A stretch of DNA of 64,000 nucleotides, taken from the NCBI GenBank assembly GCA_963383645.1, contig OY726574.1, positions 53,302,477 to 53,366,476 of the forward strand, read 5' to 3'. This stretch comes from Muscardinus avellanarius. Lineage: Eukaryota > Chordata > Mammalia > Rodentia > Gliridae. Under the pieces are notes generated by a model. It worked only from the letters and a program-made list of their open reading frames with translations. It ran no database searches and had not been told where the DNA came from. The position numbers were made by a program, and so were the translations under genes. Of the stretch, positions 10,573-20,976 are shown in pieces. Numbering within the stretch: the first letter of the stretch is position 1; each line of letters starts with the position of its first letter.

Positions 10573-10720
10573 TGCTTTATAGTAAATTTTTAGGCAAGAA
10601 AAATATGTTCAGTGATTCCTTATTCTCAGGTATTAAGTCTTAGTGCTAATTTCATCCCTAAGAAAAATATTTTACCTACAAATTTGAGATTGAGCTAAAA
10701 AGTTTATATAAAATATCCCC

Positions 10721-10937
10721 AGCTGGGTGTGGCGGCGCATGCTTTTTAATCCCAGCATTCAGGAGGCTGAGACAGGAGGACTGAGGCTCACGGACAGCCT
10801 CAGCTACTTAGTGAGGCCCTTTGCAACCCAGTAAGACCCTGTTTCAAAATAAAGAATTAAAACTAGGGCTGGGGTGTAGCTCGGAGGTAGAATGCCCCTG
10901 GGTTCCTCCCCAGTACCGCAAAAAAAGAAAAAAAAAA
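10721..10937 (+). mobile_element. MEN SINE
   Basis: Full dimer of the gtgtagctcggaggtagaatgcc subtype with A-rich tail. Confidence 0.9.
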
Positions 10938-11106
10938 CAGTTTGAGGTTAAGTCATAGGAAAGATGAAATCACTTTATGAGCTGCTTATTCTCACTAGAA
11001 AATCAATAAAATAGCACATGCTACCACATTTTCCCTTAAATAACAATAAAAACCCTACAAATATGATCAGTTAATAATAAGTAGAATTTTAAAAACTTGT
11101 GTGTGG

Positions 11107-11365
11107 GATACTGGGTATGGAACCCAGAGGCATTCTACCTCCAGGCTACATTCCCAGACCTATTTTATATTTTTCTTTGGAAACAGGGTCTCAGTAAGTT
11201 GCTGAGAGCCTCACTAAGTAGCTGAGGCTGGCTTCGAACATATGCAATCCTCTCATCTCAGCCTCCCAAGTACTGGGATTATGGGTCGGCTTTAGCTCAG
11301 CGGTTACTTCCTCAGATGGTTTCCAAGTTACTGGGATTACAAATGTGCACCACCATGTCTGGCCT
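11107..11365 (-). mobile_element. MEN SINE carrying a 41-bp foreign insert
   Basis: Full minus-strand dimer whose B1 half is interrupted at 11282-11322; the stretch ccaagtactgggatta is duplicated across the insert. Confidence 0.88.
11282..11322 (+). pseudogene. Vault RNA 5'-end fragment (tailless retropseudogene)
   Basis: The insert holds ggctttagctcagcggttac followed by ttc, which matches the highly conserved 5' end of mammalian vault RNAs including their box A. The rest of the RNA (internal loop, box B, 3' end) and any A tail are missing. A 16/17-bp direct repeat (11266-11281 and 11323-11339) flanks it, as expected of an L1-mediated insertion. A tRNA origin is the main alternative, since box A is similar, but the flanking bases fit vault RNA better. 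It is not expected to be functional. Confidence 0.7.
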
Positions 11366-11529
11366 CAAAAATTTAATATTCTGGTACTCCATAGTAAATA
11401 AATGCCAAAGAAAATTTGATGCCTAATGTTAAATGTTTTACAGTAAATCTACACAAGAAAAAATTTAGCCATAATGAAAGACTGTCACAGAAATTAACTA
11501 TCTATCAAAAATAAAGTTTAACACTTTGT

Positions 11530-11719
11530 TTATTTTTTTCAGAACTGAGGATTGAACCCAGGGGCACTCTAACTACAAGCTACACCTACCCTATTTTTTA
11601 TTCTTTATTTTGAAACAAGGTCTCACAAGTTGCTGAGGCTGGCCACAAACCTGTGATCCTCCTATCTCAGCCTCCCAAGTACTGAGATTACAAGCATGTG
11701 CCACCACGCCCGACACACA
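11530..11719 (-). mobile_element. MEN SINE
   Basis: Dimer; the TTAG-TTGC linker part is shortened (ctcacaagttgctgaggc). Confidence 0.88.
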
Positions 11720-12286
11720 TTTTTTAATAAACACAAGGAATTCCAAGGAACAAGACAGCACTATTTTAAAATCAGACTACCTGGCTGTGAGTCTTCCTAA
11801 TCTCAGACCAAAAGAAAAAAAAATGCCCTTCTGACCCATGCATGCCACATGCAGAGCCTACAAGGAGAAACTGAGGCATGAGTGGCCAGGTCATCAACCA
11901 GGTGACTCTTATCAGAAGAAATGTCTCCTTTTCTTCCAGACAGACATCTCGTTAAACCCCAAATTTGCAGCAAGTGTATCGAGCTAAGACCCAAAAACCA
12001 GCAAAAGAAATTAAGTGTCAGAGAAAGGCAAGAATCACTCCCGTGGCATTCAGTGCTGATCCAGAGGAGTGCCATGCCCCAGGAACCCTCCCCACACCTC
12101 CCCTGCAGTTGGGGACGAGCCCTGAAGCCTGCTCACAGCTCACCAAGGCAGACAGCCTCCCTCCAGGATGCAAAGCTGCTGTGGCCCCTTTCCTCTGAGC
12201 CAGCAGAGCCCAGGAACCTGCTGCCCCCCTCTAAGAAGCCTACTGAAAACAGCTTCTCAAGGACGGGTTAGAATGAGCAGCAGGTT
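11720..12286. other. Unique sequence
   Basis: Overlapping 77- to 116-codon open frames between 11803 and 12271 on both strands have no recognisable homology; regarded as chance. Confidence 0.5.
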
Positions 12287-12452
12287 TAGCAGGACATGGT
12301 GGTACAATCCCAGTACTTGAGAGCCCGAGACAGGAGGATCACAGACTGGAGGCACCGGATACCTTCGCAAGACCCGTTTTCAAAATAAAATTGGGCTGGG
12401 GTTGTAGCTCAGAAGTAGAACGCCCCAGGGTTCGGTCATTACTACCAAATAA
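12287..12452 (+). mobile_element. MEN SINE, diverged
   Basis: Left half shortened (ggacatggtggtacaatccc) and ID half with gttgtagctcagaagtagaacg. Confidence 0.8.
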
Positions 12453-12469
12453 TAATAAAAATTTAAAAT

Positions 12470-12600
12470 ATGCTGGGGCTATACCTCACAAGTAGAATAG
12501 AATGTCCCTAAGTTCAATCTCCAGTCCCCTCCCCCAAAATGGGGCTTAATGGTGCTCGCCTGCAATCCCAGTGAGCTTTGGAGGCTGACACAACTCCCCA
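12470..12600 (+). mobile_element. ID-like piece plus B1-like fragment
   Basis: Ctggggctatacctcacaag ... caatctccagtcccc, then cttaatggtgctcgcctgcaatcccag. These are two partial SINE remnants in tandem. Confidence 0.6.
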
Positions 12601-13184
12601 GCCTTAAAATCCTTACTGCTCTGGGCTCCAGTCCTCCAGAGAAGAGCTGATCTTTACTCTGAAGGGCTCTGACCCTCAAGCCTACAGGCTTAATCCCAGG
12701 ACACCAACAAGCCTAGGACCAGCGGGGACCCCAGAGACCCCTGCGGGGCCGGACCAGCACCCCAAGCCCACACTCTCCTTTCCCAGGAGTGCAACCGATT
12801 CAACTTACTAATAGTGTTAAAATGTAACAACCAAAACCACAGAGACTCCATCCACAACCACCACCCAGTCCCAAAATCCATTTGTGGTCAAAACCTCTAT
12901 TTCTCTGCCATTTCTCATTCAAAGCAGGGTAGGCTTCCCCACGGTTAAACTAAATGGTGTGGTCACAACAGCGATTTGGAGCAGGTAGCGTTTAGTTCAC
13001 CTGGGAGACAGCACCCTGACCCAGTCCGCCCAATGCCTTGGAAAACCAAGCTCGGCTTTGCTTCCTTTAGCTACATAATTATTTCTGAGGATGTAGGGCA
13101 GAAGAAGACCAGCATGGCTAAGTACTTTTGACCATTTTATTGCCCACGAGTACCATGTTCTATTTACCACTTCAGATCCTTAAG
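12601..13184. other. Unique sequence
   Basis: No repeat or exon recognised. Confidence 0.5.
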
Positions 13185-13232
13185 ACACGCGCGCGCGCGC
13201 ACACACACACACACACACATACACACACACAA
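13185..13232. repeat. (CG)n(CA)n compound microsatellite
   Basis: CG units then CA units, with a TA interruption. Alternating purine/pyrimidine throughout, so capable of Z-DNA. Confidence 0.9.
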
Positions 13233-13721
13233 AATGATAGTGTCTACCTTTAGAAAGTACAGAAAAGTTTTAACATGCATCTGTAACAAAAAATAAACGA
13301 AATTTTGTTTTCTTGCTAAACGTCTTGATTCATTAAATAAAGCTCAAAAGAATTTGGGTCAGGGGACAAAGAGAAATGTCAAAGACGATTTTAAGCCCAG
13401 TTTAAATATTTTGTTTTATTTTTGGTGATTAAAGCCAATTAAAATAAAACAGAAGAAAGAAGAAAAAAAAACCTGGAGGTATTTGTGGTTCCCAAACACC
13501 TCCAGGGCAGCAGTTTCAATTTCACCTGTTTCAAAAACACAAATTTCCAAGCCCCACCCCCAGAGACTTCAAAAATCCAGGGTGGGGCCCAGGAATCTGC
13601 AGTATTTTAAAGTACCCCAAACAATTCCAAGGCAAAACTAAAAGTTGAACACAATTACTAAGTCAATATGGATTGAAATGGCGTTTTGTCCAATCAACTC
13701 GGGCCCATTTTAAAGTCCTGC
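13233..13721. other. Unique AT-rich sequence
   Basis: No recognised feature; a purine-rich run lies near 13450. Confidence 0.5.
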
Positions 13722-13780
13722 CAGGGCTGGGGATGTAGCACCTCCCTAAGCCCTGAGAAACCTCGAACGAAACAAAACAA
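13722..13780 (+). mobile_element. ID fragment
   Basis: Gccagggctggggatgtagc then diverged sequence. Confidence 0.5.
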
Positions 13781-13848
13781 GACAGCTGATTTCTGCCTCG
13801 CTGAGGCTTAAGAGGTTAGGTAGCCTTTTCTTTTTAAGAACATTGCAA

Positions 13849-14053
13849 GCCAGGCATGGTGGTCCATGGTATATCAGCATCTGGGAGGCTGAGACAGGAG
13901 GATGGAGGTTCGCGGACAGCCTCAGCTACTTAGTGAGGCCCTTTGCAACAACTCAGTGAGACCCTGTTTCAAAATAAAGACTAAAAAAATAGGGCTGGGG
14001 GTGTAGTTCAGAGGTAGAATGCCCCTGGGTTCCATCCCCAGTACCACAAAAAA

Positions 14054-14095
<42 letters not shown>
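13849..14095 (+). mobile_element. MEN SINE with long AAAT tail
   Basis: Full dimer; the flanks aagaacattgca and aagaatattgca (13837-13848 and about 14097-14108) form a near-perfect target-site duplication. The tail is about 12 AAAT units. Confidence 0.93.
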
Positions 14096-14096
<1 letters not shown>

Positions 14097-14368
14097 AAGA
14101 ATATTGCAGATAAATTGGGAAAACACTAAGGTGGGGAGCCGACCCAACTCATAGCTGACAGCTTAACTTCACAGACCCCAGGCAGTGTCTCCCGTCCTGG
14201 CAGCACAGTTTGCTCCCAAGATGGAAAATAAGCCTGAGCACAATTAAACCATGCCCCCCGGGAAGAGGGACAGAGGAGCAAAGGAGCCGGCACGCTTCTT
14301 GGCTTTGGGAAGCTGATGAGAAGGAAAAAGAAAGCAGGAGTTGGTAGAATTAGAATAAGCAAAAACAC

Positions 14369-14583
14369 GCCGGGCGTGGTGGCGCACGCTTGAAATCCCG
14401 CGCTTGGGAGGCTGAGACAGGAGGATCGCACAGGTTCGAAGCCAGCCTCAGCTACTGAGTGAGGCTCTCAGCAACTTAGTGAGACGCTGTTTCCAAATAA
14501 AATATAAAATAGGTCTGGGAGTATAGCCCGGAGGTAGAAAGCCCCTGGGTTCCACCCCCAGTACCACAAAAGAAGAAAAAAAA
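14369..14583 (+). mobile_element. MEN SINE, near consensus
   Basis: Full dimer of the ggtctgggagtatagcccgg subtype; aataagcaaaa is repeated at both ends. Confidence 0.94.
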
Positions 14584-14599
14584 ATAAGCAAAAGCAAAC

Positions 14600-14692
14600 G
14601 TAGTGAGAACCTGTTTCCAAATAAAACAGGGCCGAGGGTGTGGCTCAAAGGTAGAAAACCCCTGGGTTCAAACCCTGGTACTCAAAATATAA
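14600..14692 (+). mobile_element. MEN SINE right part
   Basis: Starts within the left half (gtagtgagaacctgtttcc) and continues through an ID end. Confidence 0.78.
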
Positions 14693-15090
14693 ACAAACGA
14701 AGGCAACTTCAATACTGTTGGCTCCAGGATCTCTGGAATCACAGACCTCTAGTAGCTTTCCTGATCTACATTAGAAATACATAGAGCAACGCTGAATTTT
14801 TTTAAAGAAAGAAAAACCTATAGAAAAACAATTTAAAACTTCAAAACTTACTCTTCCTTGGGTTAATTTAAGCGTAAGAATGAAAGAGATCTTAATTAAG
14901 AGCTTTGCAGAGTACTTAAGTTTGTCATTTTGTTGACATTTAGATGTAACTTCCTTTAAAAACTATTCTTGGGTATCAACTAACTAAACTGTTGGTTTAG
15001 GTTATTGTACTGCCAGATAAGATAAAATTTGAGATAATTTACTGGAGAGCAGTCCAGTAAGTCAGGAGTCGACTTCATTTTCACACTCAC

Positions 15091-15191
15091 CCCTGAGGCT
15101 GTAGGTTGTGTTGGAGAAGTATTCTTACTGCAGTCGTCTGAGTTGGAGGAGGTGGAAGTCGGAGTGATAGGGACGGAGTTACTGCCACTAC
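15091..15191 (-). CDS. GATA6: GATA6 coding exon 6: serine/threonine-rich linker, residues 485-518
   Basis: The acceptor is ctcttgcag and the donor TCAGGG|GTGAGT. The 101 bases complete the split Gly codon and add 33 residues containing the family block [19 protein letters not shown]. Compared with the human sequence as I remember it, one threonine of the TSPTT run is absent and the start reads SGSNSVPI rather than an Asn-rich form; both are mild changes in a flexible linker. The exon ends in phase 0, so the final exon should begin at a codon boundary. That exon (C-terminal residues and stop) was searched for by eye on the minus strand of 1-15090 and not seen. Confidence 0.95.
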
Positions 15192-15284
15192 CTGCAAGAG
15201 TCAGAACAAGCCTTATAGTAAACGCGTATCTCCTGCTAAGGTTGGCAAATACTTTACGATCCAAGGGCATTTTATTATATTTAC
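15192..15284 (-). other. GATA6: GATA6 intron 5 (93 bp)
   Basis: A very short intron with GTAAAT donor and a ttctgactcttgcag 3' end, where ctgac can serve as branch site. It contains no repeat and is near the lower size range for mammalian introns. Confidence 0.93.
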
Positions 15285-15372
15285 CAGAGCAAGTCTTTGA
15301 CTTATTGATGTTTTTAGGTTTTCGTTTCCTGGTTTGAATTCCCTCTTTTTTCATAGCAAGCGGCCGAGGCAC
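15285..15372 (-). CDS. GATA6: GATA6 coding exon 5: basic region after the C-finger, residues 456-485
   Basis: The exon begins directly after a tttttcag acceptor with [11 protein letters not shown] and ends one base into a Gly codon before a GTAAAT donor. Its 88 bases encode the highly basic stretch [18 protein letters not shown]. In GATA factors the residues after the C-finger make minor-groove contacts and serve as nuclear localisation signal; the RKRKPK cluster here fits that role. Its sequence is essentially that of other mammalian GATA6 proteins. It is separated from exon 6 by only 93 bp. Confidence 0.98.
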
Positions 15373-15571
15373 CTGAAAAATTTTTCACATAAGCCTTGAG
15401 TTTAATACTGAAGGAAACCGAAGACTCAGCCCTGGCACTAAACACCCTCACGGAAAAGAACTTGGCATAAGTTTCAACTTTTGTTTTCATACATACTCAA
15501 TAGATTGAGTACACACACTATACTTTCTCCATCAAATATGCACATTTCTTCTTCAAAAAGAATGGGACAAA

Positions 15572-15652
15572 CGGCTGGGGAAGAGGCTCAGGGGTACTGC
15601 ACTTGCTGAGAATGCACCAAAGCCCTGAGTTTAATGCCCGGCACCAAAAAGA
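15572..15652 (+). mobile_element. ID element
   Basis: Ggctggggaagaggctcagg ... aaagccctgagtttaatgcccggcacc; an old free copy in intron 4. Confidence 0.82.
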
Positions 15653-15752
15653 GTGGGGTGACTAGCCAAGGAGAAGTTTTCCAATTTAGTACTAATTGTT
15701 TGAAATAAATTTAATTATAGAGTAAATACTTCTTGAATGGATGAGATCGTGT

Positions 15753-15953
15753 GAGCTGGGCTTGGTGGTGCACACCTGAAATTCCCAGTACTCGAGAGGC
15801 CGAGACAAGAGGATCACAGGTTTGAGGACAGCCCTCAGCTACCTAGCAAGGCCCTGTTTCAAAATAAAAATTAAATAGGCCTGGGATGAAGCCCGGAGCT
15901 AGAATGCCCCTGGGTTTAACTCCCAGTCTGTGTCTGTGTCTTCTGTCTGTCTG

Positions 15954-15983
<30 letters not shown>
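15753..15983 (+). mobile_element. MEN SINE followed by TGTC/TC/CA repeats
   Basis: The dimer ends at about 15930 (tttaactcccagt), where TGTC, CT and CA units extend to 15983 in place of an A tail. Confidence 0.88.
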
Positions 15984-15984
<1 letters not shown>

Positions 15985-16450
15985 TCATGCACTCTTCGTC
16001 CTACAATGTATACTATTTTTCTTTGTAAGATTGACATGTCTGTAGTATCTTGTGCAATCCTTCAAAATTAAGGATATACTTTAACCAAAACTATCAAGTG
16101 TATATCACGTCTAAATCTCTTTGATATCATTCAAAATTGCTTAAAGATATAAACTAGGTTGTTGTGCTTTTTCCAGTCGGTTTCTTTGCTTCCAATTTAA
16201 ACACACGGTTACTATCATGCTCTCGCCTCTAAAAACGCAAGTTCCGTGTCTTCTCCTTTCTAACATTGTCATGGATCCTACAGTGAATGTTTGACTGGCA
16301 GCGATCTGTTTCTTACTGGTACATAACATAGTTCCTATTATAAATAAAAGCATTCGTTAAGGTACAGATACACATTCACACGTTTCACTTTCATTTGTGA
16401 TTTTTTGTAACTGAAGCCATGCACAGACCACATGTTGAATGCAATACTCA

Positions 16451-16597
<147 letters not shown>

Positions 16598-16659
16598 CTA
16601 GAAAAACGCACAGGAATGTAAGTGGAAGTATACGTGTGATTTTGAGGTGCTTTAAACTA

Positions 16660-16851
16660 TTTTGGGGAGTCAGGGGCATCCCTCCCCCCCGCCAGGCATG
16701 CACCTAACCCCTTTTATTTTTTATTTAGAAACAGGATCTGGCTAGGCTGCTGTGAGTCATGCTTGTTACTGAGGCTGGGCTCGAACCTGTGGTCCTCCTG
16801 TCTCAGCCTCCCGAGTACTGGGATTGTAGGCTGCACCACCATGCCCGGCTA
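16660..16851 (-). mobile_element. MEN SINE, ID end eroded
   Basis: B1 half good (gcccggct end), ID half barely recognisable (gtcaggggcatccctccc). It lies close to exon 4. Confidence 0.8.
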
Positions 16852-17455
16852 GCTCAACTATTTTAATGTATGCTATATACAAACACTGATGTATCATGTT
16901 CCTGTCTTCATTATAAATGAAATATCCCTTGAGAAAAAGATCTGCAAGGTAATCGGGCCGACCTTTGACCTTCCTGAAGAAACTAGGCTGACCTACGATG
17001 CCGAATCACATACACTTGATTTTTTCCCCCAGCCTATTATTACAGATTACAGAATAACCCTGTGAGTACTGGCTCCATGCAAAGCCCTACCAGCAGCACA
17101 TGGAGAACTTCAGCTGTTTCTTGACCAAGAATTTACTTTCCCACTTATCGCTGTTACTTTTTAAGGGGAATTAGATTTTCTTAAAGTCGCCAGGTAAAGA
17201 GTTTTATTCTGAAGTGCACCAGAAGTAAAAATAGAGCTGGACATTAACAGGAGTCTCCCCAAGCCCCAGCCACCGACAGAGGGCTTCGGGACTCCAGATG
17301 CAGTGCCTGTGGGAGGTACAATCATGAAGCCCCCGAGTGCTCCGAGGCTTTAGGAGATAACATACACAGACCTTAGGAAAGGTCCTAATGTTTGGGAGAA
17401 AATTCTGTTCCACTTCCTCTAAAATACCACGTGTGAATTACAAAGAAGGAGAATT

Positions 17456-17669
17456 TATTTATTTAGCTATTTATTTCGTGATACTGGGAATGGAACTTGG
17501 GGGCCTTCTACCTCCGGGCTGCACCTCCAGACCTACTTTATTTTTCATCTGGAAACAGGGTCTCGCTACGTTGCGGAGAGCCCACGTTGCTGAGGTTGGC
17601 CGAACACCTGATATGCTTGTCTCCACCTCCCAAGTACTGGGATTACAAGCGTGCGCCATCACGCACAGC
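17456..17669 (-). mobile_element. MEN SINE
   Basis: Full minus-strand dimer with gtgatactgggaatggaac ID end. Confidence 0.9.
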
Positions 17670-17842
17670 CTGAGAATAAGAATTTAAACTAGGATTTCTT
17701 CCCCAGAATAACAGAACGTTATGTTTTCAAATTACCAAATTTGAATTTCTTTTAAAACCTGTATTAAATTACTATAAAAATTACACTGTGACTTCAGTTA
17801 GGAAAAGAAAAAACTAGGAAAAATTCAGTGAGCAAAGTAAAC

Positions 17843-18057
17843 TTTTTTTTTTTTTTTGGGTGGTACTAGGGGTGGAACCCAGAGGCTTTCTACCTCCGGG
17901 CTATACTCCCAGACCTTTTTTTATATTTTATTTGGAAACAGGGTCTCACTAAGTTGCTGAGAGCCTAAGTAGCTGAGGCTGGCTTCGAACCTGTGCGATC
18001 CTCCTGTCTCAGCCTCCCAAGCGCGGGGATTACAAGCGTGCGCCACCACACCCGGCA
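17843..18057 (-). mobile_element. MEN SINE, near consensus
   Basis: Full dimer; agtaaact / agtaaatt strings at the two ends (about 17836 and 18060) may be the target-site duplication. Confidence 0.93.
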
Positions 18058-18522
18058 CAAAGTAAATTTTTCACTTAGAAAAAAGTTAGCTATACGGAGA
18101 CGACCAAAATATAAATTCATCATATATTGGATAGTCCCAAATTAAAGGATAGAGATTTCCATATCCTCTGCTGGAAGACTTAAAAAAGTCAAATTGCGTT
18201 TTGTATCTGCAGTTCTCATCTGTTGCCTTCCTTCAGCATCATTCTTTACAGTCAAGTTGGAGAAGCAACGGCACCACTGAGAAGCTGGCGGTGATGCTTA
18301 GCGCTGAGCCCTACACCAGCTCCTTAGAGCGGGCCCAAAGGGCTGACAGGAGGACTGTCTGGGGGCTTGCCTTGCCAGAATGGTAACAACATTAACAAAC
18401 CTTACAGCAGAGTTTCTTTTCTTTGGAGTTTAAAAAAAGAAATCCATTTTCTACGCAAGTACTCCTTTTCTCTCCATAAATGTGAAATCAATAAACAAGG
18501 GACAGAAAGATTCATTTTACAA

Positions 18523-18645
18523 AGCTGGGCATGGAGGCACACACTTGTAATTCCAGTATTTCCAAATAAAGAATTAAAAATCGGGCTGGGGGTGTAGCTC
18601 AGAGGTAAAATCCCCCTGGGTTCAATCCCAGCACCACAAGAAAAA
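18523..18645 (+). mobile_element. MEN SINE with large internal deletion
   Basis: Jumps from ttgtaattccagtattt straight to ccaaataaagaattaaaaatcgggctggggg. Confidence 0.85.
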
Positions 18646-19790
18646 AAAAAAGATTCATTTTACAAATAGTCCGTTTATGATAGCTTCCAGTGGAATTTGG
18701 AGCCAATGTAAAGCAAACTTGTTATCAGAATTTGCCATCCTAACAGAGAATTTTATGACTGTCAACTACAGATCCTAAGTGAAGCCATCCTCAGAAACAT
18801 GTGAATTGAAGGTGAGTGGGTTATAAAAGTTCCTTGTAACAAGCAATCTCAGTGATATTCCTCATTGACAAAGAATTCAAGTTACACCATAAATCTCTTA
18901 TTTTGCAATGTATATTGCAAGTTCAGAGTCGCAGTTATTGGTTGGGTACTGCTGGCTAAACAAACCTGGGTCCAACATTCTGTTTCTAAGAACAGTCACA
19001 GCCAAACTATACACAAGAAGCCCACAGGAGAACGAAATCGACAGGGACACGCCCCGCAACGGGTAGCATTGATAACCCACTCATGGTTGACCTTGGCTGC
19101 CGCCAAGACACCTGCCACGACAGCAGAGAAGACGACTTGATTCAGAAATATTAAAAACAGCTTTCTTGCTGCTAACAAGTTGTTTTTACTAGTAAGTGGA
19201 CAAAATAAATGCACTGTCTAAATGTGGATGTTTCTGGATCAAATGTACGATTTAACTAAAACCTAAATGGCTACTGTTACGCTCCTTATTTGCTCAAACT
19301 TGAGAAAATGCTACTTTCCAGAGTTCAGCTGTACACTCTTTGGTGGGCTTTCCAAAAATTAATATTCTCACTGTTCATGCATTGTCTGATACACAAGAAT
19401 AAGAGACTTTCTTGGAATGTTTTCCAGTGACTGTTCTTTTAGTGTGATACATTTAAGAAAAATAACTGCAAAATATATCGCACTGAAGGCCACCCTTTAA
19501 AAAAAAGTTCTAAACTGTGGGAGGTTTTAACAAGTTTAAGGCACATAAGCTCATTAAGTTAACCTCAGCCACTTTATTTTAAATGCATTAAAAACAAAAC
19601 AACCATAAAGCTAATTGCTTCTCTTTAAGGTGTCAGACTTACATTGTGATGCAATTTCCCTCTAATCTGTTTAACACAAACAGCTTGTGTAGCGTTTGTT
19701 CTGCTAATTACAATTAAATAAATTACTCGGATACTTAAGATGTCTGGCAACTAACTGTAAAAATATTTTCCTTTAAAAAGGCATTTAGAA

Positions 19791-19968
19791 GCCGGGTGTG
19801 GTGGTGCATGCTTGTCACCCCAGTACTTGGGGAGCTGAGACGAGAGGCAAATGAGTAGTGAGGCTCACCAACCTAGTGAGACCCTGTGGCTAAATAAAAA
19901 TAAAGTGGTGGGGGTGCATCACAGAGGTAGACCGCCCCTGGGACCAGTCCCCAGCACATAAATAAATA
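19791..19968 (+). mobile_element. MEN SINE
   Basis: Last SINE before the long SINE-free interval; the right half is diverged (ggtgggggtgcatcacagagg). Confidence 0.87.
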
Positions 19969-20225
19969 AGGCGTTCGGACTATTAATATTTGGGCTAAAC
20001 AAATGCTGGTCGTGCTTTTTTTTTTTTTTCCTAATAACTACCTTCTGCTAAGTAAGCTCAGCGTGAGACTAATCCCTGGAGAAAATTCGAATCCACATAC
20101 ATTAAAAGACGCTGGTGAAAAGCCTCAACTTGGGGACATACTGCCTACATTTTCTCTGGCGCTACAGTGTTTCTCCGAGGAGCCCGATCTCAAAATGACC
20201 AAGCTTATGAGTAAATACAACTTCA

Positions 20226-20666
<441 letters not shown>

Positions 20667-20914
20667 TCACAGGCTGGATCCCTCACGACCCAGGGGCCCG
20701 TTCCCCAGGGCCTTGGAGCCGGCCGCACCGGGTTAAGGGGGATCCGGATCCCGGCCCTGCGACCACCAGGCCAGCACCAGGCCCCTGCGCCTTTTTCTCC
20801 ACTAATATTTATAAGTATTTTCCATATCCACCATCTTTATTTCTTACTCCTTTTCTCCAGTTTTATATGCAAGTGAAATTCCAAGTATTGTTCTTCGACA
20901 CTCATCTCAATTAG

Positions 20915-20976
20915 ATGAGAAAATGACCCAGGTCCGCTCAAGAAAATGAGAAAATGACCCAGGTCTGCTCAAGAAA
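20915..20976. repeat. 31-bp tandem duplication in intron 2
   Basis: Two adjacent copies starting atgagaaaatgacccagg, differing by one C/T change. It looks like a recent local duplication. Confidence 0.95.

Larger units (their letters stand above)
1..15090 (-). other. GATA6: GATA6 intron 6 (continues beyond window start)
   Basis: Everything from the exon 6 donor to position 1. It is mostly MEN SINEs, ID monomers and spacer; details are listed separately. No reading frame resembling the GATA6 C-terminus was found, which fits the very long last intron of the human gene. Confidence 0.85.

Noticed and set aside
11921..12271. 116-codon frame in intron 6
   Set aside because: Overlaps other frames on both strands and has no homology that I recognise.
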